A DNA stretch of 64,000 bases from Oribacterium asaccharolyticum ACB7 (GCF_000238075.1 NZ_JH414504.1:848504-912503); one strand, 5' to 3'. Shown: positions 1 through 10,774, counted from the first letter of the stretch. A program made the numbers and translations. Notes: generated from the sequence alone by a model not told the origin.

Positions 1-1157
<1,157 letters not shown>

Positions 1158-1162
1158 CTATC

Positions 1163-2023
1163 CTATAACTCTTCCGCACCGGCAACAATTTCCGTAATTT
1201 CCTGGGTAATGCTTGCCTGTCTGGCTCTGTTATAGAACAGACTCAATTTATCAATCATCTCTCCGGCATTGTCCGTAGCCGCTTCCATTGCAGTTCTTCT
1301 TGCCGCAAGCTCGCTGGCAACAGAAGTGCAAACACCGCTAAAGACGAGTCCGGCAAGATACTCCGGCACTATCGCATTAAAAACATCCTCTCCACTCGGT
1401 TCATAAAGAATCAAGTTTCGGATTGCCTTCGCCTCTTCTTCACTCTCCTCTTTCAGGGCTGAAAGGGGCAGGAGGGAAAGGCTTCCTACCTTCTGGCTCA
1501 TCATGGAAATAAAGTCTGTATATAAAAGAACAATATGTCCGAATTCCCCTTCACGGTAGGCTTTACAGAGTTCTTTTCCTATGGCATAGGCATCGGAGAC
1601 ATTTAAATCTCCTACCAAACTATAGTTTTCATTCACAATGCTGTAGTGTTTCTGTCTTCCATACTCAAGGGCTTTCTTTCCTAAGGGAAATAAAGAAAAA
1701 TCCTTTCCCTTTACCTCTTCCTCCAAGGCACGGAAGAGGTTTGCATTGTAGCCTCCCGCCATACCGCGGTCTCCGGCAATCAGCACATAGCACCATTTTT
1801 CCGATGTATTACTCTTCACATAGGGAGAGGAAAAATCGGTGTTGCCATTTGCGATTTCCGACAAGGTTTTCTTCAAGGTCTGAAAGTAAGGCTTCGTATT
1901 CTCAGCCTTCTCCTTCGCTCTTCTTAATTTGGAAGAAGCTACGAGTTCCATCGCCTTGGTAATCTGCATTGTGTTCTGAATGCTTTTAATACGGAGTTTC
2001 ACGGACTTCATATTTGCAGCCAT
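1163..2023 (-). CDS. atpG: ATP synthase F1 gamma subunit
   Basis: Central rotor stalk that couples c-ring rotation to catalysis in the beta subunits. The 286-residue length fits the family. The N-terminal coiled-coil helix (KSVKLRIKSIQNTMQITKAM) and the C-terminal helix (RRTAMEAATDNAGEMIDKL, then ARQASITQEITEIV) are the two conserved gamma signatures. The ATG follows AAAGGAG with a 6-nt gap. It sits between atpA and atpD in canonical order, with about 20 nt on each side, so co-transcription is expected. Confidence 0.98.
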   Translation of the reverse strand: MAANMKSVKLRIKSIQNTMQITKAMELVASSKLRRAKEKAENTKPYFQTLKKTLSEIANGNTDFSSPYVKSNTSEKWCYVLIAGDRGMAGGYNANLFRALEEEVKGKDFSLFPLGKKALEYGRQKHYSIVNENYSLVGDLNVSDAYAIGKELCKAYREGEFGHIVLLYTDFISMMSQKVGSLSLLPLSALKEESEEEAKAIRNLILYEPSGEDVFNAIVPEYLAGLVFSGVCTSVASELAARRTAMEAATDNAGEMIDKLSLFYNRARQASITQEITEIVAGAEEL

Positions 2024-2047
2024 GTTTTTCTCCTTTTATCTCTACTT

Positions 2048-3568
2048 CTACAGTCTCTTTAAAAATTCCTCTGTAAAACGCTCCAAGGAAGAATTTAACT
2101 TCTTCTCCGTATCCTCTTCCAACTTTCCGGTACTTACAATAGCCTGCATAGCATTAACAGCCTCTGCATCGGAGTCAAGGAAGTGATACAGCTCTTCTTC
2201 GTACTTCTTGATATCCTTTACTTCCACCTTGCTTAAAATACCGTGTACTACGGCGTAGAGGATAGCTACCTGCTTTTCTACAGGAACGGGATCACCCTTG
2301 CCCTGCTTCAATACTTCCACGATACGTTCACCTTGTGCCAGTCTTTGCTTGGTATCCTGATCCAGGTCGGATCCAAACTGGGCGAAAGACTGCAGCTCTC
2401 TATATTGTGAATAAACGAGCTTCAAGGTACCGGCAACCTTCTTCATGGCCTTAATCTGCGCATTTCCTCCTACACGGGATACGGAGATACCGGGGTTAAC
2501 CGCCGGCATGATTCCGCTGTGGAAAAGCTCGGTCTCGAGGAAGATCTGTCCGTCTGTAATGGAAATAACGTTAGTCGGGATATACGCCGATACGTCACCT
2601 GCCTGTGTCTCAATAATCGGGAGTGCCGTAAGAGATCCTCCGCCAAGTTCCGGAGACAGCTTTGCCGCTCTCTCAAGCAGTCTGGAGTGTAAGTAGAATA
2701 CATCTCCGGGGTAAGCTTCTCTTCCTGGCGGTCTTCTGATCAGAAGGGAAATTGCACGATAAGCCACAGCATGCTTACTTAAATCATCATAGATGATCAG
2801 GACATGCTTACCCTGATTCATAAAATACTCACCCATAGCGCAGCCTGCATACGGTGCAATATACTGCAGGGGGCTGGGCTCGGATGCGGTAGCCGCAACA
2901 ACGATGGAATAATCCATAGCGCCGGCATCCTTCAATTCATTCACAAGAGCGGTAACTGTAGATCTCTTCTGTCCAATAGCGACATAGATACAGATTACAT
3001 CCTTCCCCTTCTGGTTGATAATGGTATCAATAGCAATGGTTGTCTTACCGGTCTGTCTGTCGCCGATAATCAACTCTCTTTGTCCTCTTCCAATAGGAAT
3101 CATGGAGTCAATGGCCTTGATTCCCGTCTGCAAAGGCTCTTTAACCGGCTGTCTTTTAATGATGCCGGGTGCGGGACTTTCAACAGCACGGAACTCCGTA
3201 CTCTCAATGGGTCCTGCTCCATCGATAGGCTGTCCGATTGCGTTGACAACTCTGCCAATCATCGAGTCTCCTACCGGTACGGAAACAACTCTTCCTGTAC
3301 GCTTTACGCTCTGCCCTTCTTTGATTCCTACATCGGATCCAAAGAGCACAGCAGAAACACTGGTTTCTTCCAAGTTCTGAGCCATACCGAATGTACCGTC
3401 ACTAAATTCCAGAAGCTCACCCGCCATACAGTTTGTAAGGCCGGAAACTCTGGCGATACCGTCACCAACCGTAAGAACGGTGCCGGTTTCATTTTGTACG
3501 ATAGCATTTTGGTAATATTTTATCTGGCTTCGAATGACCTCGGATATTTTTTCTGGTTTTAATTCCAT
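2048..3568 (-). CDS. atpA: ATP synthase F1 alpha subunit
   Basis: Regulatory nucleotide-binding subunit of the F1 hexamer. At 506 aa it has the normal length. The Walker A motif is GDRQTGKT (about residue 170), with the downstream [13 protein letters not shown] block and the signature [17 protein letters not shown] near residue 365. The N-terminus [14 protein letters not shown] is the delta-binding segment. The ATG is preceded by AAGGA. The gene follows atpH by 16 nt and precedes atpG by about 24 nt. No unusual residues were seen. Confidence 0.99.
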   Translation of the reverse strand: MELKPEKISEVIRSQIKYYQNAIVQNETGTVLTVGDGIARVSGLTNCMAGELLEFSDGTFGMAQNLEETSVSAVLFGSDVGIKEGQSVKRTGRVVSVPVGDSMIGRVVNAIGQPIDGAGPIESTEFRAVESPAPGIIKRQPVKEPLQTGIKAIDSMIPIGRGQRELIIGDRQTGKTTIAIDTIINQKGKDVICIYVAIGQKRSTVTALVNELKDAGAMDYSIVVAATASEPSPLQYIAPYAGCAMGEYFMNQGKHVLIIYDDLSKHAVAYRAISLLIRRPPGREAYPGDVFYLHSRLLERAAKLSPELGGGSLTALPIIETQAGDVSAYIPTNVISITDGQIFLETELFHSGIMPAVNPGISVSRVGGNAQIKAMKKVAGTLKLVYSQYRELQSFAQFGSDLDQDTKQRLAQGERIVEVLKQGKGDPVPVEKQVAILYAVVHGILSKVEVKDIKKYEEELYHFLDSDAEAVNAMQAIVSTGKLEEDTEKKLNSSLERFTEEFLKRL

Positions 3569-3584
3569 TCTATGCCCATCCTTT

Positions 3585-4124
3585 TTACAAGACTACTTCA
3601 TTTACATTTTTCCGTATCTCTTTTAATCTGCCGGAAACGGTACCGTCTAAGGTTTTTCCGTCAACTTCCACCTTAAGACCTCCCAAAACTTCAGGATCAA
3701 TCTTCTCCGACAGGATAATCTTTTTCTGACAAAGCTTTTCGAGTTTGCTAACCAAATTCTCTTTTTGCTCTTCGCTTAAGGCCACAGCACTTACCACAAG
3801 AGCATCGGTAATTCCCTCATCCTCTTGATATCGCTTTTTGTATGTTTTGTAGCACTCGGAATAGCTCCTGAGTAAGCCCTTTTCCAATAAAACCTTTAAA
3901 AAGTTTAAAAGATAAGGCTGCAGTTCTTCCGAAAAAGCCTGATCCAAAAGAGAGAGTCTTTCCTTCTTAGGAATAGACGGCTCCAGCAAAAGACGAATAT
4001 AATCGGGGTTTTCCTGAAAAAGAGCCTTTACGAGCTCCATTTCCTCCAAAACTTCCTTCGTAATCTTCTCTTCCTTTGCTAAGTCATAAAAGCTCTTCCC
4101 ATACAAAGCGGACGACTGATTCAT
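3585..4124 (-). CDS. atpH: ATP synthase F1 delta subunit (OSCP)
   Basis: Peripheral-stalk subunit joining F1 alpha to the b-subunit dimer. The length of 179 aa is typical. The N-terminal helical domain ([15 protein letters not shown]) and the C-terminal [21 protein letters not shown] segment are family signatures, the latter corresponding to the conserved GG.h..G...DgS motif. Its start overlaps the atpF stop by 4 nt (ATGA), which indicates translational coupling. Confidence 0.97.
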   Translation of the reverse strand: MNQSSALYGKSFYDLAKEEKITKEVLEEMELVKALFQENPDYIRLLLEPSIPKKERLSLLDQAFSEELQPYLLNFLKVLLEKGLLRSYSECYKTYKKRYQEDEGITDALVVSAVALSEEQKENLVSKLEKLCQKKIILSEKIDPEVLGGLKVEVDGKTLDGTVSGRLKEIRKNVNEVVL

Positions 4125-4624
4125 GATGCCTCCTCTACATTTTGTAAGAATTCATCAATTAAAGCCTTATGCTCATCTTCATGGATTTCCTTCTCCACGA
4201 CTTTGCCGGCAATGTCCATAGCGAGACTTCCGATTTCGTCCTTCACTTCATTCAAAGCTTTCTTTCTTTCCAGACGAATATCCGCTTCCGCTTTTGCCTT
4301 GATAGAGCTTACTTCAGCCTGTGCCTCTTTAATCATTTCCTCCGCACGGATGCCTGCATCCTTCTTTGCGTCTTCAATAATACGGCTAGCCTCACCTCTG
4401 GCATCGGACATGCTGCTCTCATATTCCGCCTTTACGGCTTCCGCATCTTCCTTTGCTTTCTTTGCCTCTTGAATATTCTGATCCGCAAGCTTCTGTCTCT
4501 TCTGTAAAACCTCATTGATTGGCTTAAAGAGGAAGCGTTTAATCAGGTATGCTTGAATAAAAAGGTTCAAAATCTGGGCAATGAAGGTCCACGGTATGAT
4601 GGTTACCAACTGTTGCGATTCCAT
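4121..4624 (-). CDS. atpF: ATP synthase Fo b subunit
   Basis: Peripheral stalk of the ATP synthase, anchored in the membrane. The protein has 167 aa with one N-terminal membrane helix (about residues 8-28) followed by a long charged coiled coil rich in Lys, Glu and Ala (LQKRQKLADQNIQEAKKAKE onward). Only one b-type gene is seen, as usual for a homodimer. The gene lies between atpE and atpH and overlaps atpH by 4 nt. Confidence 0.97.
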   Translation of the reverse strand: MESQQLVTIIPWTFIAQILNLFIQAYLIKRFLFKPINEVLQKRQKLADQNIQEAKKAKEDAEAVKAEYESSMSDARGEASRIIEDAKKDAGIRAEEMIKEAQAEVSSIKAKAEADIRLERKKALNEVKDEIGSLAMDIAGKVVEKEIHEDEHKALIDEFLQNVEEAS

Positions 4625-4665
4625 CCTTTTTCTCCTTTCTATCTTCTTTTAGGAAAATAATCCTA

Positions 4666-4965
<300 letters not shown>

Positions 4966-4980
4966 TCATTTCCTATACTA

Positions 4981-5016
4981 AACAGGCTCTCTTTTGTCCT
5001 GTTTATTTTAAAATAA
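4981..5016. repeat. atpB-atpE intercistronic inverted repeats
   Basis: Two inverted repeats lie between atpB and atpE: AACAGG...CCTGTT (4981-4986 with 4998-5003) and the perfect 14-nt palindrome TTATTTTAAAATAA at 5003-5016. They abut each other in the only long gap of the operon (140 nt). Neither ends in a T-run on the minus strand, so a role in mRNA stability or in raising c-subunit expression is more plausible than termination; that role is inference. Confidence 0.6.
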
Positions 5017-5021
5017 GCTCT

Positions 5022-5105
5022 TTACTTCTGCTAACTTTAGCCTTTTGCTATATTTTGCCTTCCGGCATATTTCGCCTTCTGCTGCATCTAGCCTTCCGCC
5101 GCATT
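5022..5105 (-). repeat. Decaying tandem repeat derived from the atpB 3' end
   Basis: Read on the minus strand, the last codons of atpB plus its stop (ATGCGGCGGAAGGCTAG) are followed by four further imperfect units: ATGCAGCAGAAGGCGAAAT, ATGCCGGAAGGCAAAAT, ATAGCAAAAGGCTAAAG and TTAGCAGAAGTAAAG. Similarity falls with distance from the gene. The unit length is 15-19 nt, so the frame is not kept and the copies are non-coding after the stop. Confidence 0.7.
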
Positions 5106-5849
5106 GGCGATATACATAATCGTGAGCATTGTAAAGATAAATGCCTGCATGGCTCCGGAGAACCAGTCAAAATAAAAGGATAAGATTGCCGGTAAACCTA
5201 CACTCAAAATGGGAATATTGGATAAGAATGCTCCAACAGCTCCCGGAATCAATCCCAGTAACGCGGATGACGCAAGCGCAAGCGCGGCATAAATCAATCC
5301 GTTGATAACAATGCCGGATAAAATATTTCCAAAATGACGACACGCCATACTAATGGGGGTAGCAATCTCCGAAAGGATATTGAAGGGTGTCATAATGAAA
5401 ATCGGGGTAGTAAAGCCCTTTAAGTAGCCTAAGAATCCTCCTGCTTTGATTTTGTTCGCCGTAATCATGGTGAATACGACAACAGCCCAGGCCGCTTCAG
5501 TCGACAAATCCGCCGTGGGGCTTCGTAAGCCTGTTAAGCTGATTAAGTTGGAAACAATACTTGTTCCGAAGAGTGCCGCCACAAAAGGAATCATCTTATC
5601 AAAGCGATTGCCTCCCGTATTGGTTCGAACAAGATTGTTCGCACTTTCCACAATCAACTCGGCTATGGCCTGCCTCTTACCGATATTTTCCACCTTCAGA
5701 TTTCTTGTCAGGAAAATACAAAGACCGGTAATGATGAGCATAACCACCCAGCTGACGACTAGGGTTTCCGAAAGCAAAATGTCCCCTAAAATAGGAATTC
5801 CCGTAGGAATTTTTAAGAATATCTTTGCACCGGAAATATCAAAATTCAT
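5088..5849 (-). CDS. atpB: ATP synthase Fo a subunit
   Basis: Membrane stator subunit forming the ion half-channels against the c ring. The protein has 253 aa with five to six membrane helices. The essential helix-5 arginine is visible in [13 protein letters not shown], matching the Arg of the LRLFGN motif in other a subunits. The C-terminal helix carries ML-TIMYIANAAEG. The start is 4 nt after the atpI stop. The 3' end runs into a tandem repeat of its own last codons. Confidence 0.97.
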   Translation of the reverse strand: MNFDISGAKIFLKIPTGIPILGDILLSETLVVSWVVMLIITGLCIFLTRNLKVENIGKRQAIAELIVESANNLVRTNTGGNRFDKMIPFVAALFGTSIVSNLISLTGLRSPTADLSTEAAWAVVVFTMITANKIKAGGFLGYLKGFTTPIFIMTPFNILSEIATPISMACRHFGNILSGIVINGLIYAALALASSALLGLIPGAVGAFLSNIPILSVGLPAILSFYFDWFSGAMQAFIFTMLTIMYIANAAEG

Positions 5850-5852
5850 ACT

Positions 5853-6287
5853 CTAGTTTTCACCTCCTTGTTTTTGATTTTTTCCCTTTTTCCATTCCAG
5901 AACTCCCCTTATACGAAGAATCCCGCCCGGAAAAAGTAGAGGAACAATACCTGCCACAGCCTGAAAACAAGGTGCCACAACGGCAAGAATAATCCATCCA
6001 AGCTGTAACATGGTACGATTTCGGTAAGAAAGCCGCATCCTCTGATAGGCCTCTTCCTGATTTTCTACACTAAGAACACCCTGTACCGTAACCCCCATAA
6101 GAAAAAAATTCGTTACGGCAACGGCTGTCCCCAGCAGACCGGATAAAATCACTCGATAATCAAAAGCCACTTTTTCCGGTAAAAAGCGGTGAAGAACGAA
6201 AATGCATATCCACATCACAATAGTCGCAATGCTACTTTGTACGGCTATCTGCACGGTTTCCTTCTTCACGGTTTCCTGAACCCTCAT
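5853..6287 (-). CDS. atpI: ATP synthase subunit I family protein
   Basis: Small membrane protein of 144 aa at the head of the atp operon. Hydrophobic segments fall near residues 18-36, 45-68, 95-112 and 115-128, as in the AtpI family thought to assist c-ring assembly or Mg2+ supply. Sequence conservation in this family is low, so the call rests on position directly upstream of atpB and on topology. AAGGAAG precedes the ATG. Confidence 0.85.
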   Translation of the reverse strand: MRVQETVKKETVQIAVQSSIATIVMWICIFVLHRFLPEKVAFDYRVILSGLLGTAVAVTNFFLMGVTVQGVLSVENQEEAYQRMRLSYRNRTMLQLGWIILAVVAPCFQAVAGIVPLLFPGGILRIRGVLEWKKGKNQKQGGEN

Positions 6288-6344
6288 TTTTCTTCCTTTC
6301 CATCAGTAAGAGACTTTCGCAATCAACGGAACAGACTATCTTTC

Positions 6345-6611
6345 TTAAGACTTGTGCTCGTTAAATGCCTTATCCTTACTTCTCTTTTCTTCCTCTTCCT
6401 TTTTGCAAACGGAAAGGTAGACTTTATACGCCGTTACACATGAACCACCCAAGCCAAAGAAAAAAGCGGGGATGTATATCCAATAGCCCAGAGAAAAAAC
6501 TTCCCTTAGGCGATATACCAAAAATAGGCAAAGTAAAAGTGGCATGATAAGGGACAAGCCAAGCTGTGTCAGAATCGACAGATTCTTTAACGCCTTAGAC
6601 CATTCCTTCAT
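6345..6611 (-). CDS. AtpZ/AtpI-type small membrane protein
   Basis: First gene of the atp operon, 88 aa from the chosen ATG, which follows AAGGAGGAGAAGTGGC at ideal spacing. A longer frame from a TTG at 6662 lacks a ribosome site. It has two membrane helices (about LSLIMPLLLCLFLVY and WIYIPAFFFGLGGSCVTAY) and a charged tail rich in Lys and Glu, which matches the F0F1-ATPase subunit (AtpZ) family. AtpZ/AtpI pairs have been linked to ion supply and assembly; the role here is inferred. Confidence 0.8.
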   Translation of the reverse strand: MKEWSKALKNLSILTQLGLSLIMPLLLCLFLVYRLREVFSLGYWIYIPAFFFGLGGSCVTAYKVYLSVCKKEEEEKRSKDKAFNEHKS

Positions 6612-6932
6612 GCCACTTCTCCTCCTTGATTTATCCGTATGCTCACTACGGATTTCCCTCAAAATTTATCATCCTTTAAAACGAGGTTCCGTATTTTACA
6701 CACAGTACTCGCTGTAAATCAAAATGTAAAGATTGATAAAACATTATCTCGCACGATTCTACACTAGCTCTATGGATTATTCAAGAATCTATAGGAAGTT
6801 TTAATGTAGAATCTGCGGCTAAATCAGACAAATCCTATTGTCTTCTTTCAGCAACACTTTATTATCGGCAATAATAAATTTTTCAAAAGGGGAAAATATT
6901 AAAAAATAGCTTTTCAATCAGAATATTTTTTT
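6612..6932. other. rnf-atp intergenic region, AT-rich
   Basis: 320 bp without a gene separate the end of rnfB from the first atp gene. It must hold the atp promoter, but I find no convincing -35/-10 pair. A perfect 8-bp inverted repeat, TTTATTAT-CGGCA-ATAATAAA, lies at 6858-6878; it is AT-only in the stem and lacks a T-run on the minus strand, so it is a weak terminator at best. Read-through from rnf into atp cannot be excluded. Confidence 0.6.
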
Positions 6933-7811
6933 TTACACGGAAGCGCTTGCTTCCGCCTTCTTCTCTTCCGCTTGTACCTCCTGTTTCACTTCCGGCTTCT
7001 TCACCCTTTTTCCGGTAATGGCGGAAGTCGGACATTTCTGTGCGCAGATACCGCAGTCCGTACACTTCTCGTTCATGACCGCAAGGTTGTCCAACACGTG
7101 GATCGCATCAAAGGGACAGTTTTTCTCACAGATTCCGCAAGCAATGCAACCAATGGAGCAGGCATCCTTCACCTGCTTTCCCTTTAAAAGATTCTTACAG
7201 GAGACAATGTGCTTTTTCTTATAAGGCACTAAGGCAATCAAGGACTTCGGGCAGGCCTTTACGCAGGCACCGCAGGCAGTACACTTTTCCTTATCCACTA
7301 CCGCAACGCCGTTAATCACATGAATGGCATCAAAGGCGCAAACCTTGACACAGGAGCCGTAGCCACAGCAGGAGTAAGGACAAGCCTTTTCCGTTCCGCC
7401 CGGAACCACCACAAGGTCATTGCAATCGGCAATTCCGCTGTAATGCGCCTGCTGCTTTGCCTTGTCACAGTCTCCCTGACAGTGCACATGTGCGACCTTT
7501 TTCACATTATCCACGGAAACAGAACCCGTTCCCATGATAGCGGCTATCTTCTCCGCAACGGGAGCTCCGCCTACCGGACACTGGTTCACGGGAGCTTGTC
7601 CCTTCGCAATTGCTTTTGCACAGCCGTCACATCCCGGAAATCCGCAGGCACCGCAGTTACTTCCCGGGAGAGCGGCACGAACCTCCGCCTCTCTCTCATC
7701 CACTTCCACTTTAAACTTTTCCGAGGCAACACCTAAAAATAAGCCCAAAATCAATCCGGTTGCTCCCACGAGTCCTGCGGCAACCAGAATCAGAGTAGTC
7801 ATTAAACTCAT
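6933..7811 (-). CDS. rnfB: Rnf complex iron-sulfur subunit B
   Basis: Electron-transfer subunit of the ferredoxin:NAD+ oxidoreductase (Rnf), which couples ferredoxin oxidation to Na+ or H+ export. The protein has 292 aa: a membrane helix (residues 4-27), a 4Fe-4S motif CGACGFPGCDGC, then ferredoxin-type clusters including CTACGACVKACP, CIACGICEKNCP and CTDCGICAQKCP. The C-terminal tail is rich in Lys, Glu and Ala. It is the last gene of rnfCDGEAB, 9 nt after rnfA. Confidence 0.97.
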   Translation of the reverse strand: MSLMTTLILVAAGLVGATGLILGLFLGVASEKFKVEVDEREAEVRAALPGSNCGACGFPGCDGCAKAIAKGQAPVNQCPVGGAPVAEKIAAIMGTGSVSVDNVKKVAHVHCQGDCDKAKQQAHYSGIADCNDLVVVPGGTEKACPYSCCGYGSCVKVCAFDAIHVINGVAVVDKEKCTACGACVKACPKSLIALVPYKKKHIVSCKNLLKGKQVKDACSIGCIACGICEKNCPFDAIHVLDNLAVMNEKCTDCGICAQKCPTSAITGKRVKKPEVKQEVQAEEKKAEASASV

Positions 7812-7820
7812 AATCCCTCC

Positions 7821-8435
7821 TTAAATCAATCCGCCGAAGCCGAAGAAAGCAATCGCCATAAGACAGGCAGTAACGAGAACAATAGGAGATCCCTGGAAAG
7901 AATGAGGAATCCGATCATTTCCCGCAATAATATTTTCCCGAATCCCCGCCATAAGAAGGAGTGCCAGAGCAAATCCCACCGAAATTCCGAGTCCATAGAC
8001 AAAGCTTTCCGCCAAATTATAGCCATAGGACACATTGTTTAAGGCTACACCGAGTACGGCACAGTTCGTGGTAATCAAAGGAAGGTATACTCCTAAAGAC
8101 TCATACAGAGAAGGAATATTCTTCTTTAAAAACATCTCTACAAACTGCACAAGAGCGGCAATCACCAGGATAAATACAATGGTGTTTAAATACTCCAGAC
8201 CGTCCTTTAAGCCCAAAGCCTGACAAAGCGGGCCGGAAGCCGCGAGGAAAGTCACATAAATTCCATGAGTAATCACGGAAGCAATCACAATAACGAAAAT
8301 GACCGCTCCTCCCATACCCTTTGAGGATTCCGTCTTCTTGGAAACCCCGAGGAAAGGACAGATCCCTAAGAATTGGGAAAGTACTACGTTGCTCACTAAG
8401 GAATACTTAATGGCAATTAAGAGTAAGTCTTTCAT
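7821..8435 (-). CDS. rnfA: Rnf complex membrane subunit A
   Basis: Integral membrane subunit, 204 aa with about six helices. It is paralogous to RnfE and forms the inverted-topology pair at the core of the ion-translocating module. Family signatures are LSQFLGICPFLGVSKK and the centre TTNCAVLGVALNN, each containing a Cys that ligates the membrane 2Fe-2S cluster in known Rnf/Nqr structures. Its ATG overlaps the rnfE stop (ATGA). Confidence 0.97.
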   Translation of the reverse strand: MKDLLLIAIKYSLVSNVVLSQFLGICPFLGVSKKTESSKGMGGAVIFVIVIASVITHGIYVTFLAASGPLCQALGLKDGLEYLNTIVFILVIAALVQFVEMFLKKNIPSLYESLGVYLPLITTNCAVLGVALNNVSYGYNLAESFVYGLGISVGFALALLLMAGIRENIIAGNDRIPHSFQGSPIVLVTACLMAIAFFGFGGLI

Positions 8436-9211
8436 ACTGTCTCCTCCTTCTCCTTATGATCTACCTTAAGTTCTTCCTTAGCAACTTCAGGCTTTACAGC
8501 TGCAGACGCTGCTGCCGCAGTCTTAGCGATAGGCTTGGCCGCCTCCGTCTTACAATCCGAGAAACAGCCCATGCAGTTTCCGCTGCATACAAATTCACTC
8601 TGCACTGCGTCTCCATTCGTTGCGGAAGGCAGACGAAGTTTGTTTTGAATGGCGGTCAGCATCGCTAAAACAAGGAAAGCCCCCGGTGCCAAAACAAAGA
8701 TACTGATATGATACGCTTCCGGAATGATTTGGAAATTGAAAATACTGCCGGAACCGATAAGTTCACGCACGGAACCGATAATCACTAAAGCAAAGGTGAA
8801 GCCGAGTCCCATCCCGAGTCCGTCACAGAAGGAAAGCAGCGGTCCGTTAAAGAGTGCATAGGACTCCGCTCTTCCTAAAATGATACAGTTTACCACGATA
8901 AGCGGAATGTAGATCCCCAGCGCCTCATATATGGAAGGCACATAGGCCTGAATAAGGAGCTGCACGATGGTTACGAGGGAAGCCACTACTACGATTTCGC
9001 CGGGTAATCTCATTCTCTCCGGAATCACCTTTCTTAAGGCGGAAATCACAAGGTTTGAAAACATCAGAACCGCCAGTGTGGAAAGTCCCATTCCGAGACC
9101 GTTCATCGCGCTGGTTGTGGTCGCCAAAGTCGGGCACATTCCCAGCATAATGATAAAGGTCGGGTTCTCTTTGAATATTCCGTTTACAATTCTTTCTAAA
9201 TATTTATTCAT
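8432..9211 (-). CDS. rnfE: Rnf complex membrane subunit E with Cys-rich tail
   Basis: Membrane partner of RnfA, with the conserved IMLGMCPTLATTTSAMNGLGMG and LIVVNCIILGRAESYA blocks. The family normally ends near residue 200-210. Here the protein runs to 259 aa with a soluble extension holding four cysteines at about residues 209, 213, 216 and 220 (CSGNCMGCFSDC), then an Ala/Lys/Glu-rich tail. The extension could bind a metal or an Fe-S cluster; that is inference. It overlaps rnfA by 4 nt. Confidence 0.96.
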   Translation of the reverse strand: MNKYLERIVNGIFKENPTFIIMLGMCPTLATTTSAMNGLGMGLSTLAVLMFSNLVISALRKVIPERMRLPGEIVVVASLVTIVQLLIQAYVPSIYEALGIYIPLIVVNCIILGRAESYALFNGPLLSFCDGLGMGLGFTFALVIIGSVRELIGSGSIFNFQIIPEAYHISIFVLAPGAFLVLAMLTAIQNKLRLPSATNGDAVQSEFVCSGNCMGCFSDCKTEAAKPIAKTAAAASAAVKPEVAKEELKVDHKEKEETV

Positions 9212-9222
9212 ACTCCCCCTCC

Positions 9223-9831
9223 CTACTTTTCCGCATAGTCTTCCACAAATTCCGTAGCGGCATTGACTACATTGGTTACAGCTGTACTGGTAATGGTTGC
9301 ACCGGAGATGGCATCGATTTCATTTTCTCCTGCTCCGCCACCCTTCTTTACGGAAAGCTTCGTCCCTTTTCCTTTGAACTGCTCATAGAACTCCGGAAGA
9401 GTCGCCTTTTGTCCGAGACCCGCAGTCTCCGGAAGCGTTTCCGGGAAAGAAATGCCCGTAACTTTTAAATCGCTGCTCACACCGACTACCACTACAACGG
9501 CTCCGCCGTAGCCGGCAGCCTGTCCTTTCAGCACATAGCCTACCGTATTTCCCGACTCGTCCTTTGCAAGGATTGCCTCGGAAAGGCTCGCGTTGCCGTT
9601 ATCCGCAGCAAGCTTTCCGTCCGCTGTCGCCTTTTCCAGCTTTTCCTTCAAGCTGTCCGCATCATAGTCATGTGCATCGAGTACCACCTTATATGCCGCA
9701 TTGGTTTTCTCTCTGATTGCTTCCGCGATGGTATCCTTTGTTGCGGCATACACTGCCCCGAGAAGTAAGCCGGAAATGAGAGTAATTGCCGTTAAAACCA
9801 GTGCATCTTTGATAAAGGAATCTTTCTTCAT
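9223..9831 (-). CDS. rnfG: Rnf complex FMN-binding subunit G
   Basis: Periplasm-facing (here extracytoplasmic) flavoprotein of Rnf. There is one N-terminal membrane helix (LVLTAITLISGLLLGAVYA) and the covalent FMN-attachment motif SGATITSTAV near the C-terminus, whose last Thr is the expected flavin ester site. The start chosen is the ATG with GGGAGG upstream and 1 nt after the rnfD stop; an in-frame ATG 7 codons earlier overlaps rnfD and lacks a ribosome site. Confidence 0.95.
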   Translation of the reverse strand: MKKDSFIKDALVLTAITLISGLLLGAVYAATKDTIAEAIREKTNAAYKVVLDAHDYDADSLKEKLEKATADGKLAADNGNASLSEAILAKDESGNTVGYVLKGQAAGYGGAVVVVVGVSSDLKVTGISFPETLPETAGLGQKATLPEFYEQFKGKGTKLSVKKGGGAGENEIDAISGATITSTAVTNVVNAATEFVEDYAEK

Positions 9832-9832
9832 C

Positions 9833-10771
9833 TTATTTACCCTCCCTTCCAAAAGCCTTCGGGATTGTCTTATTATTGATAATCGGGACTACAATGTTGG
9901 AGAGAATAATCGCGTAGGATACACCCTCGGCCGATCCGCCGTACAAACGGAAAAGCCCGGTTAAAAGACCGGCAAGAATCGCGAAAATCACCTGTCCCAT
10001 AGGGGTAATCGGAGAAGTCACATAATCCGTCAGCATAAAAAAGGCACCGAAAATCAGACCTCCGCCGAGAATTTCCGAAAGTAAATACTCGGGACTTGCC
10101 CCTCCTTTTCCGAAAAGTAAGGTAAAAAGGGCAACGGTTCCGATATAGAGTAAAGGCATTTTCGGAGAAATCACTCTTCGAATAATCAGGTAAAGTGCAC
10201 CGATAAGAAGACAAATCTTCGATACTTCTCCGATTGTTCCCGGTATTCTCCCGAGAAACATATTCATTAAATCCGGTGTTGCAGTTGGACTTGCCTTTAA
10301 AATCGCAAGCGGTGTTGCGGTAGAAACCGCATCACTTCCCACTGATGTGAAGGTCGTCATTTTCCCTGCAAAGGAAATGAGAAGAAAACAACGTGCCGCA
10401 AGAGCAGGGTTCATAAAGTTCGCCCCGAGCCCTCCGTAAAGCTGCTTCACCACAATGATGGCAAAAACGGATCCGACAATTGGAATCCAGAACGGAATAT
10501 TGGGCGGACAATTCAAAGCGAGAATCATCCCCGTTACCGCGGCAGACCAATCGTTTATCGTTACAGGAAGCTTCATTGCTTTCTGATACACAAGTTCCGT
10601 TAAAACAGCTGCCAGCGTTGTGAATACTACAACGAAGAAGGCATGGAAGCCCCATTGCAGACTGCCATAAATCGCCGTGGGAAGCATGGCAATCACCACA
10701 TCCCGCATGATAGACGAAGAGCTCACATCCTCTCTGATATGGGGACTGGATGAAATTTGTAATAGCTTCAT
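9833..10771 (-). CDS. rnfD: Rnf complex membrane FMN subunit D
   Basis: Membrane subunit of 312 aa with about nine helices, homologous to NqrB. The flavin-attachment region DAVSTATPLAIL contains the Thr expected to carry FMN. The family block YGGLGANFMNPALAARCFL is intact. It starts 3 nt after the rnfC stop and ends 1 nt before rnfG, so translation is tightly coupled. Confidence 0.96.
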   Translation of the reverse strand: MKLLQISSSPHIREDVSSSSIMRDVVIAMLPTAIYGSLQWGFHAFFVVVFTTLAAVLTELVYQKAMKLPVTINDWSAAVTGMILALNCPPNIPFWIPIVGSVFAIIVVKQLYGGLGANFMNPALAARCFLLISFAGKMTTFTSVGSDAVSTATPLAILKASPTATPDLMNMFLGRIPGTIGEVSKICLLIGALYLIIRRVISPKMPLLYIGTVALFTLLFGKGGASPEYLLSEILGGGLIFGAFFMLTDYVTSPITPMGQVIFAILAGLLTGLFRLYGGSAEGVSYAIILSNIVVPIINNKTIPKAFGREGK

Positions 10772-10774
10772 GGT

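Noticed and set aside
2804..3562. 252-codon plus-strand ORF
   Set aside because: It is antisense to atpA, has no ribosome site and mirrors the atpA codon pattern.
6858..6878. Terminator of the rnf operon
   Set aside because: The 8-bp stem is AT-only and is not followed by a T-run on the minus strand.
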